DNA of 64,000 nt. Source: JAGOEX01 sp964630905 (GTDB lineage Bacteria; UBP6; UBA1177). Location of the stretch: positions 1 to 64,000 of the forward strand of contig CAZVWR010000010.1 in assembly GCA_964630905.1 (NCBI GenBank). Direction: 5' to 3'. The translations under genes and the position numbers were made by a program. Positions 50,652-60,300 of this stretch are shown one piece after another; within the stretch, counting starts at the first letter, position 1, and each line of letters begins with the position of its first letter. Below the pieces are notes generated by a model that searched no databases, was not told the DNA's origin, and saw only the letters and a program-made list of their open reading frames with translations.

Positions 50652-51623
50652 ATGTATTTAAAAAGAATTGGTGAAAATGCCAAAAACGGAATAAAACCGA
50701 CAAAAAACGAAGCGGTTGAGTTTTTAAGTCTTGCTGCTGAATACTTTAATGAAATTATTTATTTAGGCGGAACTCTCAGGAATCATTTCAGGGGAAACAG
50801 AATTTCGACCTGCACAATAATTAATGCAAAAAGCGGCAAATGTTCTGAAAACTGCCGGTTCTGTGCCCAGAGTGCTCATCACAGTTCAAATATTGAAACA
50901 TGGGAATTAAAAGAAAAAGAGGCGATCGTCGAGCATGCAAAAATTGATGCTCCATTTGGAAGTTATTACGGGATTGTCACTTCAGGCAGAGGCCTTGAAG
51001 CAAAAGACGTGGTTAAAGTTTCTGAAACTATTGAATATTTTAAGCAGACAGGAACTCCTCAGAAAATTTGCGGATCACTGGGGATCTTATCTTTAGAAGA
51101 GCTTTTAAAATTGAAAAGAGCGGGACTTGAAAGGTTTCACCACAATCTTGAAGTTTCAAAGAACTTTTTTCCAAATCTCTGCACAACTCACACATGGGAA
51201 GAGCGCAGAGAGACTATTGAAAACGCTAAAATTGCAGGATTATCGCTGTGTGTCGGTGGAATTTTCGGAGTAGGGGAATCAGTTTCAGATAGAGCCGACC
51301 TTCTTTTTGAGATTGCTGAATGCGATCCCGATTCTGTTCCGCTTAATTTTCTAGTTCCTATTCCCGGAACTCCGCTTGAAAACCAACCACTTTTTCCACT
51401 TTTTGAAGCAGTTAAAATAATAGCTCTCACAAGACTCATCATGCCTTCAAAAGATATAAAGATCGGGGGTGGCAGAGTTGAAATATTTAAAGAAAATCAA
51501 TCACTTCCATTTCTTGCCGGAGCAAGTTCCATCATCACAGGACAGCTTCTGACCGTCAAAGGGATTACCCCTCAGGATGATATAAGGCTTTTAAATTCAC
51601 TTGGGCTTGAAAGAGATCTGTGA
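50652..51623 (+). CDS. bioB: biotin synthase
   Basis: A 323-residue radical SAM enzyme inserting sulfur into dethiobiotin. The SAM cluster motif is Cys-Ser-Glu-Asn-Cys-Arg-Phe-Cys near residue 58. The start at 50652 is directly preceded by GGAGGAGG. Of the four ligands of the classical [2Fe-2S] auxiliary cluster, two Cys are kept (in Lys-Ile-Cys-Gly-Ser-Leu-Gly and Ser-Leu-Cys-Val-Gly-Gly). The first Cys is Gly107 and the Arg ligand appears to be Lys270. Alignment is by eye against E. coli BioB. This fits the variant enzymes of anaerobes reported to use a different auxiliary cluster. No other bio genes are near. Confidence 0.94.
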   Translation: MYLKRIGENAKNGIKPTKNEAVEFLSLAAEYFNEIIYLGGTLRNHFRGNRISTCTIINAKSGKCSENCRFCAQSAHHSSNIETWELKEKEAIVEHAKIDAPFGSYYGIVTSGRGLEAKDVVKVSETIEYFKQTGTPQKICGSLGILSLEELLKLKRAGLERFHHNLEVSKNFFPNLCTTHTWEERRETIENAKIAGLSLCVGGIFGVGESVSDRADLLFEIAECDPDSVPLNFLVPIPGTPLENQPLFPLFEAVKIIALTRLIMPSKDIKIGGGRVEIFKENQSLPFLAGASSIITGQLLTVKGITPQDDIRLLNSLGLERDL

Positions 51624-51647
51624 AGTTTGGTATCATTTTCATTTTTT

Positions 51648-51675
51648 TTGACACTTAAAATTCATCGGATAGAAT
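51648..51675 (+). promoter_or_regulatory. promoter of the isocitrate dehydrogenase-family gene
   Basis: TTGACA at 51648-51653, a 16-bp spacer and TAGAAT at 51670-51675. A strong AAGGAG ribosome binding site precedes the ATG at 51747. Confidence 0.72.
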
Positions 51676-51746
51676 CTCAAGGCGAGAAGTTCAATTAAAT
51701 TTGGAACCTTTTCAGATTTTTTAACCTCAAAAAAAAGGAGAACAAC

Positions 51747-52871
51747 ATGACAAAATACCGTATTGCATGGCTGCCGGGTGACGGTGTCGGTAAGGAAGTT
51801 ATGGAAGCCGCAAGAATAGTTCTTGACGGTCTTAAATTGAATGCAGAGTATATTCACGGTGATATCGGCTGGGAGTTCTGGTGTAAAGAGGGTGACCCAT
51901 TGCCCAAAAGAACAACCGACATGATGAAAACGACAAGTTGCGCCCTTTTCGGAGCGATCACATCAAAACCGCAAAGAGAGGCAAAAGAGGAACTTATTCC
52001 TGAACTCAAGGATAAAGGGCTCACATATTTCTCGCCTATTGTAAGACTTCGTCAGGAATTTGACCTTTACTGCAATGAAAGACCCAATGTAGCAATTCCG
52101 GGATGTCCGCTTAATTTGAAGGACAATATAAACATTACCGTTTTCCGTGAAAATACAGAAGGAAGCTATGCAGGTGTTGAATTCGGTCCGGTAACGGATG
52201 ACCTCAAGAAGGCAATGCTTAAAGATGCTCCGAAAATGAAGGCGTTCATGGATACGCCGAATGATGATATTGCAATTTCAACAAGAATAGTCACAAGAAA
52301 TGGTGCTGAAAGGATAATCCGTTCCGCTTTCAAACATGCAGACAAATTCAACAGAAAGAGTGTGACACTTGTTGAAAAGCCGAATGTTTTGAGAAAGACA
52401 GGCGGACTTATGACCGAAGTTTTTGAAAAAGTTGCAAAGGAATATCCCCATATCGACAGCTGGTTTGACAATGTTGACGCAATTGCAATGTGGCTTGTAA
52501 AATCACCTGAAAAATATGAAGTGCTTGTTGCCGAGAACCTTTTCGGTGACATTATCAGCGATCTTTGCGGACAGCTTGTAGGCGGTCTCGGATTTGCACA
52601 CAGTGCCAATATCGGTAAAGATTATGCAGTATTTGAGCCGGTTCACGGAAGTGCACCCAAATATGAAGGGATGTACAAGGTCAACCCGATGGCGACGCTC
52701 CTTGCCGCAAAAATGATGTGCACATACCTCGGCGAACACGAAATGGCAGCAAAGATCCAGAAAGGTATTGAAGAAACTGTAAAAGAAGGCAAAGTTGTAA
52801 CTTATGACCTTGGTGGAAAGGCGAAGACTCTTGAAGTTGCTCACGAAGTTCTTAAGAATGCTCTGAAATAA
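51747..52871 (+). CDS. isocitrate dehydrogenase family enzyme, probably NADP-type
   Basis: A 374-residue beta-decarboxylating dehydrogenase. It has Leu-Pro-Gly-Asp-Gly-Val-Gly at the start, the substrate motif Phe-Arg-Glu-Asn-Thr-Glu-Gly-Ser-Tyr-Ala-Gly near residue 134, and Asp-Ile-Ile-Ser-Asp near 268. The Glu-Asn-Thr-Glu pattern points to isocitrate rather than isopropylmalate. The cofactor loop reads Ala-Pro-Lys-Tyr near residue 306; Lys-Tyr at this place matches NADP-type isocitrate dehydrogenase (NAD enzymes usually have Asp-Ile). It could supply 2-oxoglutarate for GdhA. Strong own promoter; convergent with the Cys-rich lipoprotein gene. Homoisocitrate or tartrate dehydrogenase cannot be excluded. 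Confidence 0.87.
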   Translation: MTKYRIAWLPGDGVGKEVMEAARIVLDGLKLNAEYIHGDIGWEFWCKEGDPLPKRTTDMMKTTSCALFGAITSKPQREAKEELIPELKDKGLTYFSPIVRLRQEFDLYCNERPNVAIPGCPLNLKDNINITVFRENTEGSYAGVEFGPVTDDLKKAMLKDAPKMKAFMDTPNDDIAISTRIVTRNGAERIIRSAFKHADKFNRKSVTLVEKPNVLRKTGGLMTEVFEKVAKEYPHIDSWFDNVDAIAMWLVKSPEKYEVLVAENLFGDIISDLCGQLVGGLGFAHSANIGKDYAVFEPVHGSAPKYEGMYKVNPMATLLAAKMMCTYLGEHEMAAKIQKGIEETVKEGKVVTYDLGGKAKTLEVAHEVLKNALK

Positions 52872-52890
52872 GTTCTTATAAATCCTTGAA

Positions 52891-55077
52891 TTAATTCAGA
52901 TAACTTTCAATCCACATGCGGTAGCTTGCAATATAAGGTCCGTCAAAAGTGTATGAAGAAACAGGTTCAGTTGCTGTGCTGAATGACTCGTTGCCTATTG
53001 ATTTTCCAAACTTTAAAGGATATTCAATTGCCGAACTGCTGCCTATAGTATAATAAAATCCTGTTCCGGCAGGCATATAAAAAGCAAAAAGATAATATTT
53101 CCCTGATGTTATCTGCAAACTCATTCCTACAGGACCATAATATCCGTTTGATCCTACCGAAATAACACTACGGTAAACTCTTGTAAATCCCCCTGATTCT
53201 GCAGCACCTTCATATACAGCAAAAGGAACATTAATTGCACCTGAAGGGGATTGGAGATGAATTTTAAAATCAGTCACAACGGCATTATGTGTAGCCTGAA
53301 CATACATGCCTTTAAAATATGCTGTCGTGTTGGAGTTATAGAAAGTTTCAGCGTCAACTGCTATGTATTCCTGAGAAGATTGAGGCGTGTTATAACATTT
53401 TGCACTTGTAGATCCGTCTTTCCCGCAGTAGGGAGTAACCATGGATATGGAACAGTCGGTCTCAAAAGTCCATTCGGTACAGCCGTGAATTGCATTGGTC
53501 GTGCATTTTTCAACAGTATTCCCGTCACACTGCTTGTTGTTGAGAGTACATTCATTAACACAGTTGTTCACACATTCGGTAACGCCGTTGCTCGTTTCGC
53601 AGTCCTTGTAATCACAATCAGTAACAGCCTCCCATGCAAGACATCCGTATGCATCGGCGGCACAGTTCTCGATCCAGTTATTGTTGCATCTCTTGTTATT
53701 TAGAGCGGGACAAAGGTTGTTGCAGATACAGATCTCGGTGCCTGTGCTTCCTGTGTTAAAGAACATGTTGTAGTTAGAAAGACCCTTGTTCGTCCCCGGA
53801 ATTGACGGGAGAAGGGGATACGAATCGGTGAGCGCTGTTCCGCCGAGTGTATTCCCGAAAGTAGTTGTATGTGACACGAAAGGATTGAAAAAACCGTCAT
53901 AATTTGCGTAATATGAATTCATCGTGTCGGCCCATGCAACTCCGAAAATATAGAACTTCCCGGCAGTTACAGTGATATTTTCCGCAGTTCCTGTTTTTTT
54001 GATCGGTCCTGAGCTGTACATTCTTTTTCCTGTTCCAGGTTCATCGACACTCCTTGTCGCAATTGGAAAATAGGTGCCGTCAGAGGTATCTGATTCATAA
54101 ACTGCAAAAATAAGCGGCTGACCTGTTGTATTGTTAATTTCCATCGAAAATTCATAGATGGTCGCATTTGAAGTCACCTCAATGAAATTTCCCCTGTAGA
54201 CATTCGACCTTTCTGTTACTGTCGTGCCGAACCCGACAGTGTTGCCGTCGGCACAGAGCCTTGATGTATCGCTACAGTCCTTGTTCTCAACCCATTTGAG
54301 ACATCCGCCTGAAAGCTGGCATTTGACAACTTTTGATCCGTCACATCTTACTGAATTAAGTTTGGAACACTCATCTGCACAGATGATAGCGTCATCGTCA
54401 GGAAACTCATTTTCTATGCATGTTTCCGTGTCCCATCCGTTGCAGGTCTCAAGACATTTAGCTTTGCCTGATTCATAAAGTACCTCGTTTATTTCAACAC
54501 AGTTCTTCACCTCATTTTTTTCGCAAACCTCTTTGCCTGTAACTTCTCCATCCCCGCATACTGAAGGTTTGTATGTAACGCAGTTTGATTCGTTCCAGCT
54601 GTCGCACATCAGTCCGCATGTTGCTGTCCCTGATTCGTATTTTTCAGGATCAAGATCATAACAGGAGACAGTGTTCTTGTCACAAACCTCAATCCCTTCT
54701 ACAATGGAGTTGCCGCATTCCATGAACACTTCATCGCAGGTAAGAGTGTCCCAATCGGAGCAGTCTTCAAGACATTTCGCCTTGCCCCCTTCATACAGTT
54801 TTTCATTGATATCAACACAGTTTATCACATTTTCCTTTTCACACACTTCACTTCCTTCCACATTGCCGTCTCCACAGACTGCAACAACATTGGTGTCTTC
54901 ATCAGGCTTGACATTTTCATCAATGGTGACATCTTCTTCTGAATCTGTGTTTTCTGTGTCAGTCTTAGCTGTGCTGTCTGAATCGGGTTTCGGTTTTGTA
55001 CTCTTAATGGATCCACTGTCGCATGAAACAACAGAAAAAATCGTCAACATTAAAGCACTTATAAGTAATGCTCTCAT
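52891..55077 (-). CDS. Cys-rich lipoprotein with Myxococcota-type disulfide repeats
   Basis: A 728-residue surface lipoprotein. The start ATG at 55077 follows GGAGGGG; an in-frame ATG eight codons upstream is rejected. The signal ends Val-Val-Ser-Cys. After an acidic Thr/Asp linker come three or four repeats with Cys-Gly-Asp-Gly-x-x-x-Gly-x-Glu-Val-Cys and Cys-x3-Cys motifs (about 65-215), as in DUF4215-like disulfide-rich proteins. Two Cys-Asn-Asn/Asn-Glu type Cys-rich modules alternate with two beta-sandwich-like domains (about 275-440 and 570-728), each including a Phe-Ala-Val-Tyr-Glu segment. Function unknown; adhesion or surface binding is plausible. It has its own promoter. Confidence 0.82.
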   Translation of the reverse strand: MRALLISALMLTIFSVVSCDSGSIKSTKPKPDSDSTAKTDTENTDSEEDVTIDENVKPDEDTNVVAVCGDGNVEGSEVCEKENVINCVDINEKLYEGGKAKCLEDCSDWDTLTCDEVFMECGNSIVEGIEVCDKNTVSCYDLDPEKYESGTATCGLMCDSWNESNCVTYKPSVCGDGEVTGKEVCEKNEVKNCVEINEVLYESGKAKCLETCNGWDTETCIENEFPDDDAIICADECSKLNSVRCDGSKVVKCQLSGGCLKWVENKDCSDTSRLCADGNTVGFGTTVTERSNVYRGNFIEVTSNATIYEFSMEINNTTGQPLIFAVYESDTSDGTYFPIATRSVDEPGTGKRMYSSGPIKKTGTAENITVTAGKFYIFGVAWADTMNSYYANYDGFFNPFVSHTTTFGNTLGGTALTDSYPLLPSIPGTNKGLSNYNMFFNTGSTGTEICICNNLCPALNNKRCNNNWIENCAADAYGCLAWEAVTDCDYKDCETSNGVTECVNNCVNECTLNNKQCDGNTVEKCTTNAIHGCTEWTFETDCSISMVTPYCGKDGSTSAKCYNTPQSSQEYIAVDAETFYNSNTTAYFKGMYVQATHNAVVTDFKIHLQSPSGAINVPFAVYEGAAESGGFTRVYRSVISVGSNGYYGPVGMSLQITSGKYYLFAFYMPAGTGFYYTIGSSSAIEYPLKFGKSIGNESFSTATEPVSSYTFDGPYIASYRMWIESYLN

Positions 55078-55113
55078 TTTCCCCTCCGTGAGAAAAATCA
55101 AAAAATATGAAGT

Positions 55114-55141
55114 ATTATATGAAAATCATTAAATTTTTCAA
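55114..55141 (-). promoter_or_regulatory. promoter of the Cys-rich lipoprotein
   Basis: On the minus strand, TTGAAA (complement of 55136-55141), a 16-bp spacer and TATAAT (complement of 55114-55119). Close to consensus, about 37 nt before the start. Confidence 0.7.
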
Positions 55142-55157
55142 GTCACTGAAAGTTTTA

Positions 55158-55185
55158 TTTACGGGCTTACATTTTTATGTATAAT
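55158..55185 (+). promoter_or_regulatory. promoter of hppA
   Basis: TTTACG at 55158-55163, a 16-bp spacer and TATAAT at 55180-55185. The -10 box is perfect, the -35 box weak. It is divergent from the lipoprotein promoter. Confidence 0.6.
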
Positions 55186-55241
55186 GCCAATCCGCGAGGC
55201 TATTAGATGTTCCATTTTTTATTGTTAATACGGAGGAATTA

Positions 55242-57398
55242 ATGGAAAAATTACTGTTGTGGTTTTCGCCGGTCGTTGCGATGATGGCTCTGTTTTTTGC
55301 TTTGAAACTTTACTTCTGGATGATGAAAAAACCGGAAGGCAATGAAAAAATGAAAGAGATCGCTGAAGCTGTAAGAGTCGGTGCCATGGCATATCTCAGA
55401 CAGCAGTACAAGATCGTTATCATTTTCTTTGCGATTGCTTTTGTACTTTTCTTTGTTATGTCAAGAATGGGTCTTCTTAATCCTATCATCCCCTTTGCAT
55501 TTCTTACAGGCGGATTCTTTTCAGGTCTTGCCGGTTATCTCGGTATGATCGTTGCTACAAGAGCTTCTTCAAGAACCGCTGAAGGGTGCCGTCAGAACCT
55601 TAATGAAGGTCTTTCGATCAGTTTCAGGTCCGGTGCGATCATGGGTCTTATTGTTACAGGTTTCGGTCTGTTTGATATAAGTCTCTGGTTCATTCTCCTT
55701 AAATATGTAGCTCCTTCGATGGGTCTTGAATATTCTCTTACCGAAATAACGATGACAATGCTTTCATTCGGTATGGGTGCTTCTCTGCAGGCTCTTTTTG
55801 CAAGGGTCGGCGGCGGAATTTTCACAAAAGCGGCTGATGTCGGTGCTGACCTTGTCGGTAAAGTCGAAGCAGGAATTCCTGAAGACGATCCGAGAAACCC
55901 GGCAACCATTGCTGATAATGTCGGTGACAATGTCGGTGATGTCGCAGGTATGGGTGCAGACCTTTATGAAAGTTACTGCGGAAGTATCCTTTCAGCTATG
56001 GCTCTCGGTGCTGTCGCAAATGCAGGAAGCGGACTTGCAATGAACGCGGTACTTCTTCCAATGCTTATTTCGGGACTTGGAATAGTTTTCTCACTTATCG
56101 GAATATTCATGGTTCACGGAAAAAATTCCTCTTCACAGAAAGATCTTCTTTTCGCCATCAACAAAGGTGTGTATTTCGCTTCGATAATGATACTTCTGGC
56201 ATCGGCAGGTCTTGTTTATATGCTTATGCCTGATAACATGGGATACTGGGTAAGTATTCTTGTCGGTCTCATTGTCGGTATCGTTGTAGGTAAATCTACT
56301 GAATACTACACTTCAGGAGATTTCGGTCCTACACAGGGGATCAGCAACTCTGCAAAGATGGGTCCTGCAACAACGATCATTGACGGTTTTGCAGTAGGTT
56401 CAATGTCAGTATGGATACCGATCATGACCATTTCAGCAGGAATCCTGATGTCATATTATATTGGTGGCGGAGCGGTAAACCCGACAAGCGGTTTTTATTC
56501 GATCGCTCTTTCAGGTGTAGGCATGCTGTCAACTCTTTCAATAATATTTGCTACTGATGCATACGGTCCTATCGCTGATAACGCAGGCGGAAACGCTGAA
56601 ATGGCAGGCCTTGATAAAGAAGTCCGTCAGAGAACAGATATGCTTGATTCTCTTGGCAACACAACTGCCGCGATCGGAAAAGGATATGCGGTAGGCAGCG
56701 GATTTTTAACAGCTCTTGCACTTCTTGTTTCCTATCTTGAAGAAGCAAAGATGAACCTTCTTCACAATAACATAACCATGCTTGGTGACATAGCTCTTGA
56801 AACGATAACAATGGGTCAGATGGTTAATCATTTTGAGATCAACATTCTTAACCCTAATATGCTTGTAGGAACTTTCCTTGGCGGAATGGTAGTTTTCATT
56901 TTTGCCGCTCTTACAATGAAAGCTGTCGGAAAATCTGCCAACTACATGGTTGAAGAAGTAAGAAGACAGTTCCGTGAGATCAAAGGTATCATGGAAGGGA
57001 CAGCTAAACCTGACTATCAGGCATGTGTGAAAATTGCTACAAAAGGTGCACAGAAAGAGATGATTCTTCCTGCAATGATCGGTTTTCTTACTCCTGCAGT
57101 AGTTGGAACATTTATCGGTATCGCCGGTGTAATGGGATATCTTCTCGGAGTTATATCAACCGGTCTTCTTCTTGCGATAATGATGTCAAATGCCGGTGGA
57201 GCATGGGACAATGCAAAGAAAGTTATTGAAGCAGGTGCTCACGGCGGCAAAAAATCTGAAGCTCATAAAGCCGCTGTAGTCGGTGACACGGTCGGTGATC
57301 CTTTCAAAGATACAACAGGTCCTTCACTGAACATCCTTATCAAGCTTTCTGCGATGTCTTCGATTATTTTCGTGGGTCTTGCACTTCTTAAATTCTAA
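55242..57398 (+). CDS. hppA: membrane-bound pyrophosphatase (ion-translocating)
   Basis: A 718-residue integral membrane enzyme with about 16 helices that couples pyrophosphate hydrolysis to pumping of protons or sodium. Motifs: Lys-Ala-Ala-Asp-Val-Gly-Ala-Asp-Leu-Val near residue 197, Pro-Glu-Asp-Asp-Pro-Arg-Asn-Pro-Ala near 215, Asn-Val-Gly-Asp-Asn-Val-Gly-Asp near 227, and Asp-Pro-Phe-Lys-Asp-Thr-Thr-Gly near 686. Ala in Gly-Asn-Thr-Thr-Ala-Ala near residue 475 (rather than Lys) indicates the potassium-dependent subfamily. Proton or sodium specificity cannot be told by eye. Typical for energy-limited anaerobes. Its stop overlaps the convergent gene in CTAA. Confidence 0.96.
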   Translation: MEKLLLWFSPVVAMMALFFALKLYFWMMKKPEGNEKMKEIAEAVRVGAMAYLRQQYKIVIIFFAIAFVLFFVMSRMGLLNPIIPFAFLTGGFFSGLAGYLGMIVATRASSRTAEGCRQNLNEGLSISFRSGAIMGLIVTGFGLFDISLWFILLKYVAPSMGLEYSLTEITMTMLSFGMGASLQALFARVGGGIFTKAADVGADLVGKVEAGIPEDDPRNPATIADNVGDNVGDVAGMGADLYESYCGSILSAMALGAVANAGSGLAMNAVLLPMLISGLGIVFSLIGIFMVHGKNSSSQKDLLFAINKGVYFASIMILLASAGLVYMLMPDNMGYWVSILVGLIVGIVVGKSTEYYTSGDFGPTQGISNSAKMGPATTIIDGFAVGSMSVWIPIMTISAGILMSYYIGGGAVNPTSGFYSIALSGVGMLSTLSIIFATDAYGPIADNAGGNAEMAGLDKEVRQRTDMLDSLGNTTAAIGKGYAVGSGFLTALALLVSYLEEAKMNLLHNNITMLGDIALETITMGQMVNHFEINILNPNMLVGTFLGGMVVFIFAALTMKAVGKSANYMVEEVRRQFREIKGIMEGTAKPDYQACVKIATKGAQKEMILPAMIGFLTPAVVGTFIGIAGVMGYLLGVISTGLLLAIMMSNAGGAWDNAKKVIEAGAHGGKKSEAHKAAVVGDTVGDPFKDTTGPSLNILIKLSAMSSIIFVGLALLKF

Positions 57399-60300
57399 TT
57401 TTCAAGAAGGACTTTCACAGCTTTTTCTATCTGGGGATCTTCACCTCTGATATACTCTTCAGGTGACACAGGAACAAGATAATCAGGTTCAAGCTGACTG
57501 TTCTCAAGATGGTTGTCATCAGTATCTCTGATGCCTATCTGCGGAATTCCGAAATACATCGTTGAGTCAAGCATAGAAGGCCACCAGACAGCAGTTGATG
57601 TTCCGGCAACGGGCATACCGACGATCTTACCTAATTTAAGTGTTTTGTATGCATGGGGAAAAAGGTGTGCATCACTGTAGTTACCTTCGTTGACAACAAG
57701 AACGGTCTTTTTTGTCCACTGGTTGTTCGGATCACCGCCGAAGTTCTTAACTCCGCGGTGGGAATATCTGGTGTATGATTTTCCGCTGAAAAGGATGCTC
57801 AGTTCATTATGAAGCCATCCTCCACCGTTAAATCTGGTGTCAACGACAATTCCTTCGCGGTCGTTATATCTGCCCAGAATGTCGTTGTAGATCTCTTTAA
57901 AACTCTGTCCGTTCATTCCTCTGATGTGGACATAGCCGAGCCGTCCTTTTGAAAGTATTTCGACTCTTTCACGGTTCTTTTCGACCCAGCGGGTATAAAG
58001 AAGATCAAATTCAGCTCTGTACGGCACAGGTTTAACAACTTCCTCCCATCTGTTCGATGTTTCGGGATCAAGAAGCGACAGCCGTACATTTCTGCCAGCT
58101 TTTCTATTCAGCAGAGAATCAAAATTGTTTTCAAGTGTTGAAATTCCGTCAATCTGCTCTATCACAGTTCCTGTCTTGATGCGGCTTCCCGCCTTGTCAA
58201 GAGGAGAACCCGCCATGACCTCGTCAACGATCAGTCCTCTTTGGCTGTATGAAAAGAAAATGCCCAGTCTTCCGGTATCATCACCGAGCGGTTTTTGAGG
58301 AATATATCCGCTTCCTGTGTGGCTTGCATTGAGTTCACCGAGCATTTCGGACAGAAGCTCTGTGAAATCATAGTTGTTGTTTATGAAAGGGATGAACTTC
58401 ACATATTCATTAAAATATTTTTTCCAGTCGACATTGTGCATTTCTGCAACATAGAACTTGTCGTTTACCGTTTTCCAGACATGTTCGAAGAGATAAAATT
58501 TTTCATCCTGAAGATTGACCGAGAACTCAGCGGCAGGTGCAAGAGGTTTCATTTTTCCATCGGCCACGGTTATTTTATATGTCCTGCTGTCGGCAATTAC
58601 AAAGAGGGAAGATCCTGTTTTGTCGAGAATTATTGAGAATTCCGGTTTTTCCCAGTACGAGAGATTTCTCGGGCGTGGGATCGAAGTAATCAGCTTATCC
58701 TTTTTTTCCCTCATGGAAAGTGAAAATATCTTATATTCAGCAGGTTCCATTGTCATAAAATAGAGCGTTTCGCTGTCGCTTGAAAATGTGTGGTCAAGGT
58801 AGTTTGCAGGATTTAAAGATAGTTTTATGATCCTTTTTTCGATCTTTTCTGTTTCGAAGTTTACAAATTCAGTTTTCTTTTCCTCTTTCTTTTCATCTTT
58901 GCCTTTTGAATTAACGGCGGATGCTTTTTCCTTTGTTTCTTTTTCCTTTTTCTTTTCTTCCATTTTCTTGTTAAGGTCGAATTCCTCTTTTGTCATGAAA
59001 AAGTTGTCACGCCCTGATCTATTCATGAAAAAAGCTGTTATCTCACCCTGATTGAACCACGAGATCATTTCACCGTTACTGTTCCACTTGGGGTTTGTGT
59101 CATCTGATCCGGAGTTTGTTATGTTCACGACCGTTCCTCCGCCGTCACTGCTGACTATGCCTATCTCTCCGCTCCAGAGATCTCTGTCAAGAAAGATGAC
59201 TGCGATCCGTGAACTGTCGGGAGACCATGTGAATTCCTGATCGCCATCGACATAGCTTATATTTCTGTCACCGCTTAAAACGGTCGTGTGAAGGTTCTTT
59301 TCAGTGTCATATACAACAAGTTCAGTCCGTTCCCGAAGGTATGCCACTTTCTTTCCGTCAGGCGAATAAACTGGCTGGAAGGTGTTGAATTTACTCTCAA
59401 TCAGCGGTTTCTCGGTCATTTTTGTCGAAGCGAAGAAATAGAGTTCGTTCTCATCTTCAAGAACAGTTTCATAAATATTCCACGAGCCGTTCCTGAAAGA
59501 TGAATAGAGAAGTTTTCTTCCTTCGGGATGGAAGCTCACCCACCTTTCCTCGTTCGGGGTAGCTGTGATCCTTTTTGTTGTCCCTGTTTCGGGATTGACG
59601 ACATAAATTTCACCTCTCATAACAAGGGCGGCTTCAGTTCCGTCGGGGCTGACGGCGATATCGGTGACACTTTGAAGCATCTGCCTGAGATCTTGTTTTC
59701 TGATCTCTTTCGGTGAAAAAATCTCAAGTTTCTGAGGATTTGAACCCTCTTTCATCGTGTAAATATCTCCGTGGTATGAAAAACAGAGTGTTCCGTCACG
59801 GCTTGAAGAAAGGAATCTTACAGGGTGCGTATCAAATTTTGTAAGCTGGGTTTCAAGTTTACCGCTGTCAAGTTTCCAGACATTGAACGAGCCGCTTTTT
59901 TCGCTTAAGTAATATACTCCTGTTTCATCAGGAAAGAATACCGGCGAACGGTCTTCTCCTGCAAAAGTGCTGATCTTATTGAACTTTCCATCTTGCGGCA
60001 GATATTCCCAGATATCTCTTGTCACGCTTGATGTATGGTGTTTTCTCCAGTCATTCTCATATCCTTTCTTGTCGTGATAGACAAATCTTTTTCCATCTTT
60101 TGAAATATGCAGATCAAAAACGGGAAGAGGTATCTCAAGAACATCGTTCCCGCCACTTACCGGAACGGAGAAAAGTTGCGGCATACCTCTTGTCGGGAAA
60201 GCCGAACTTTCTTTACTGCCTGCCCTTGCCGATGAAAAATAGATCTTTGAATCATCGGGGGAGAACGAAAGCGGAGTGTCGTTTGCCGAGTGGTGTGTAA

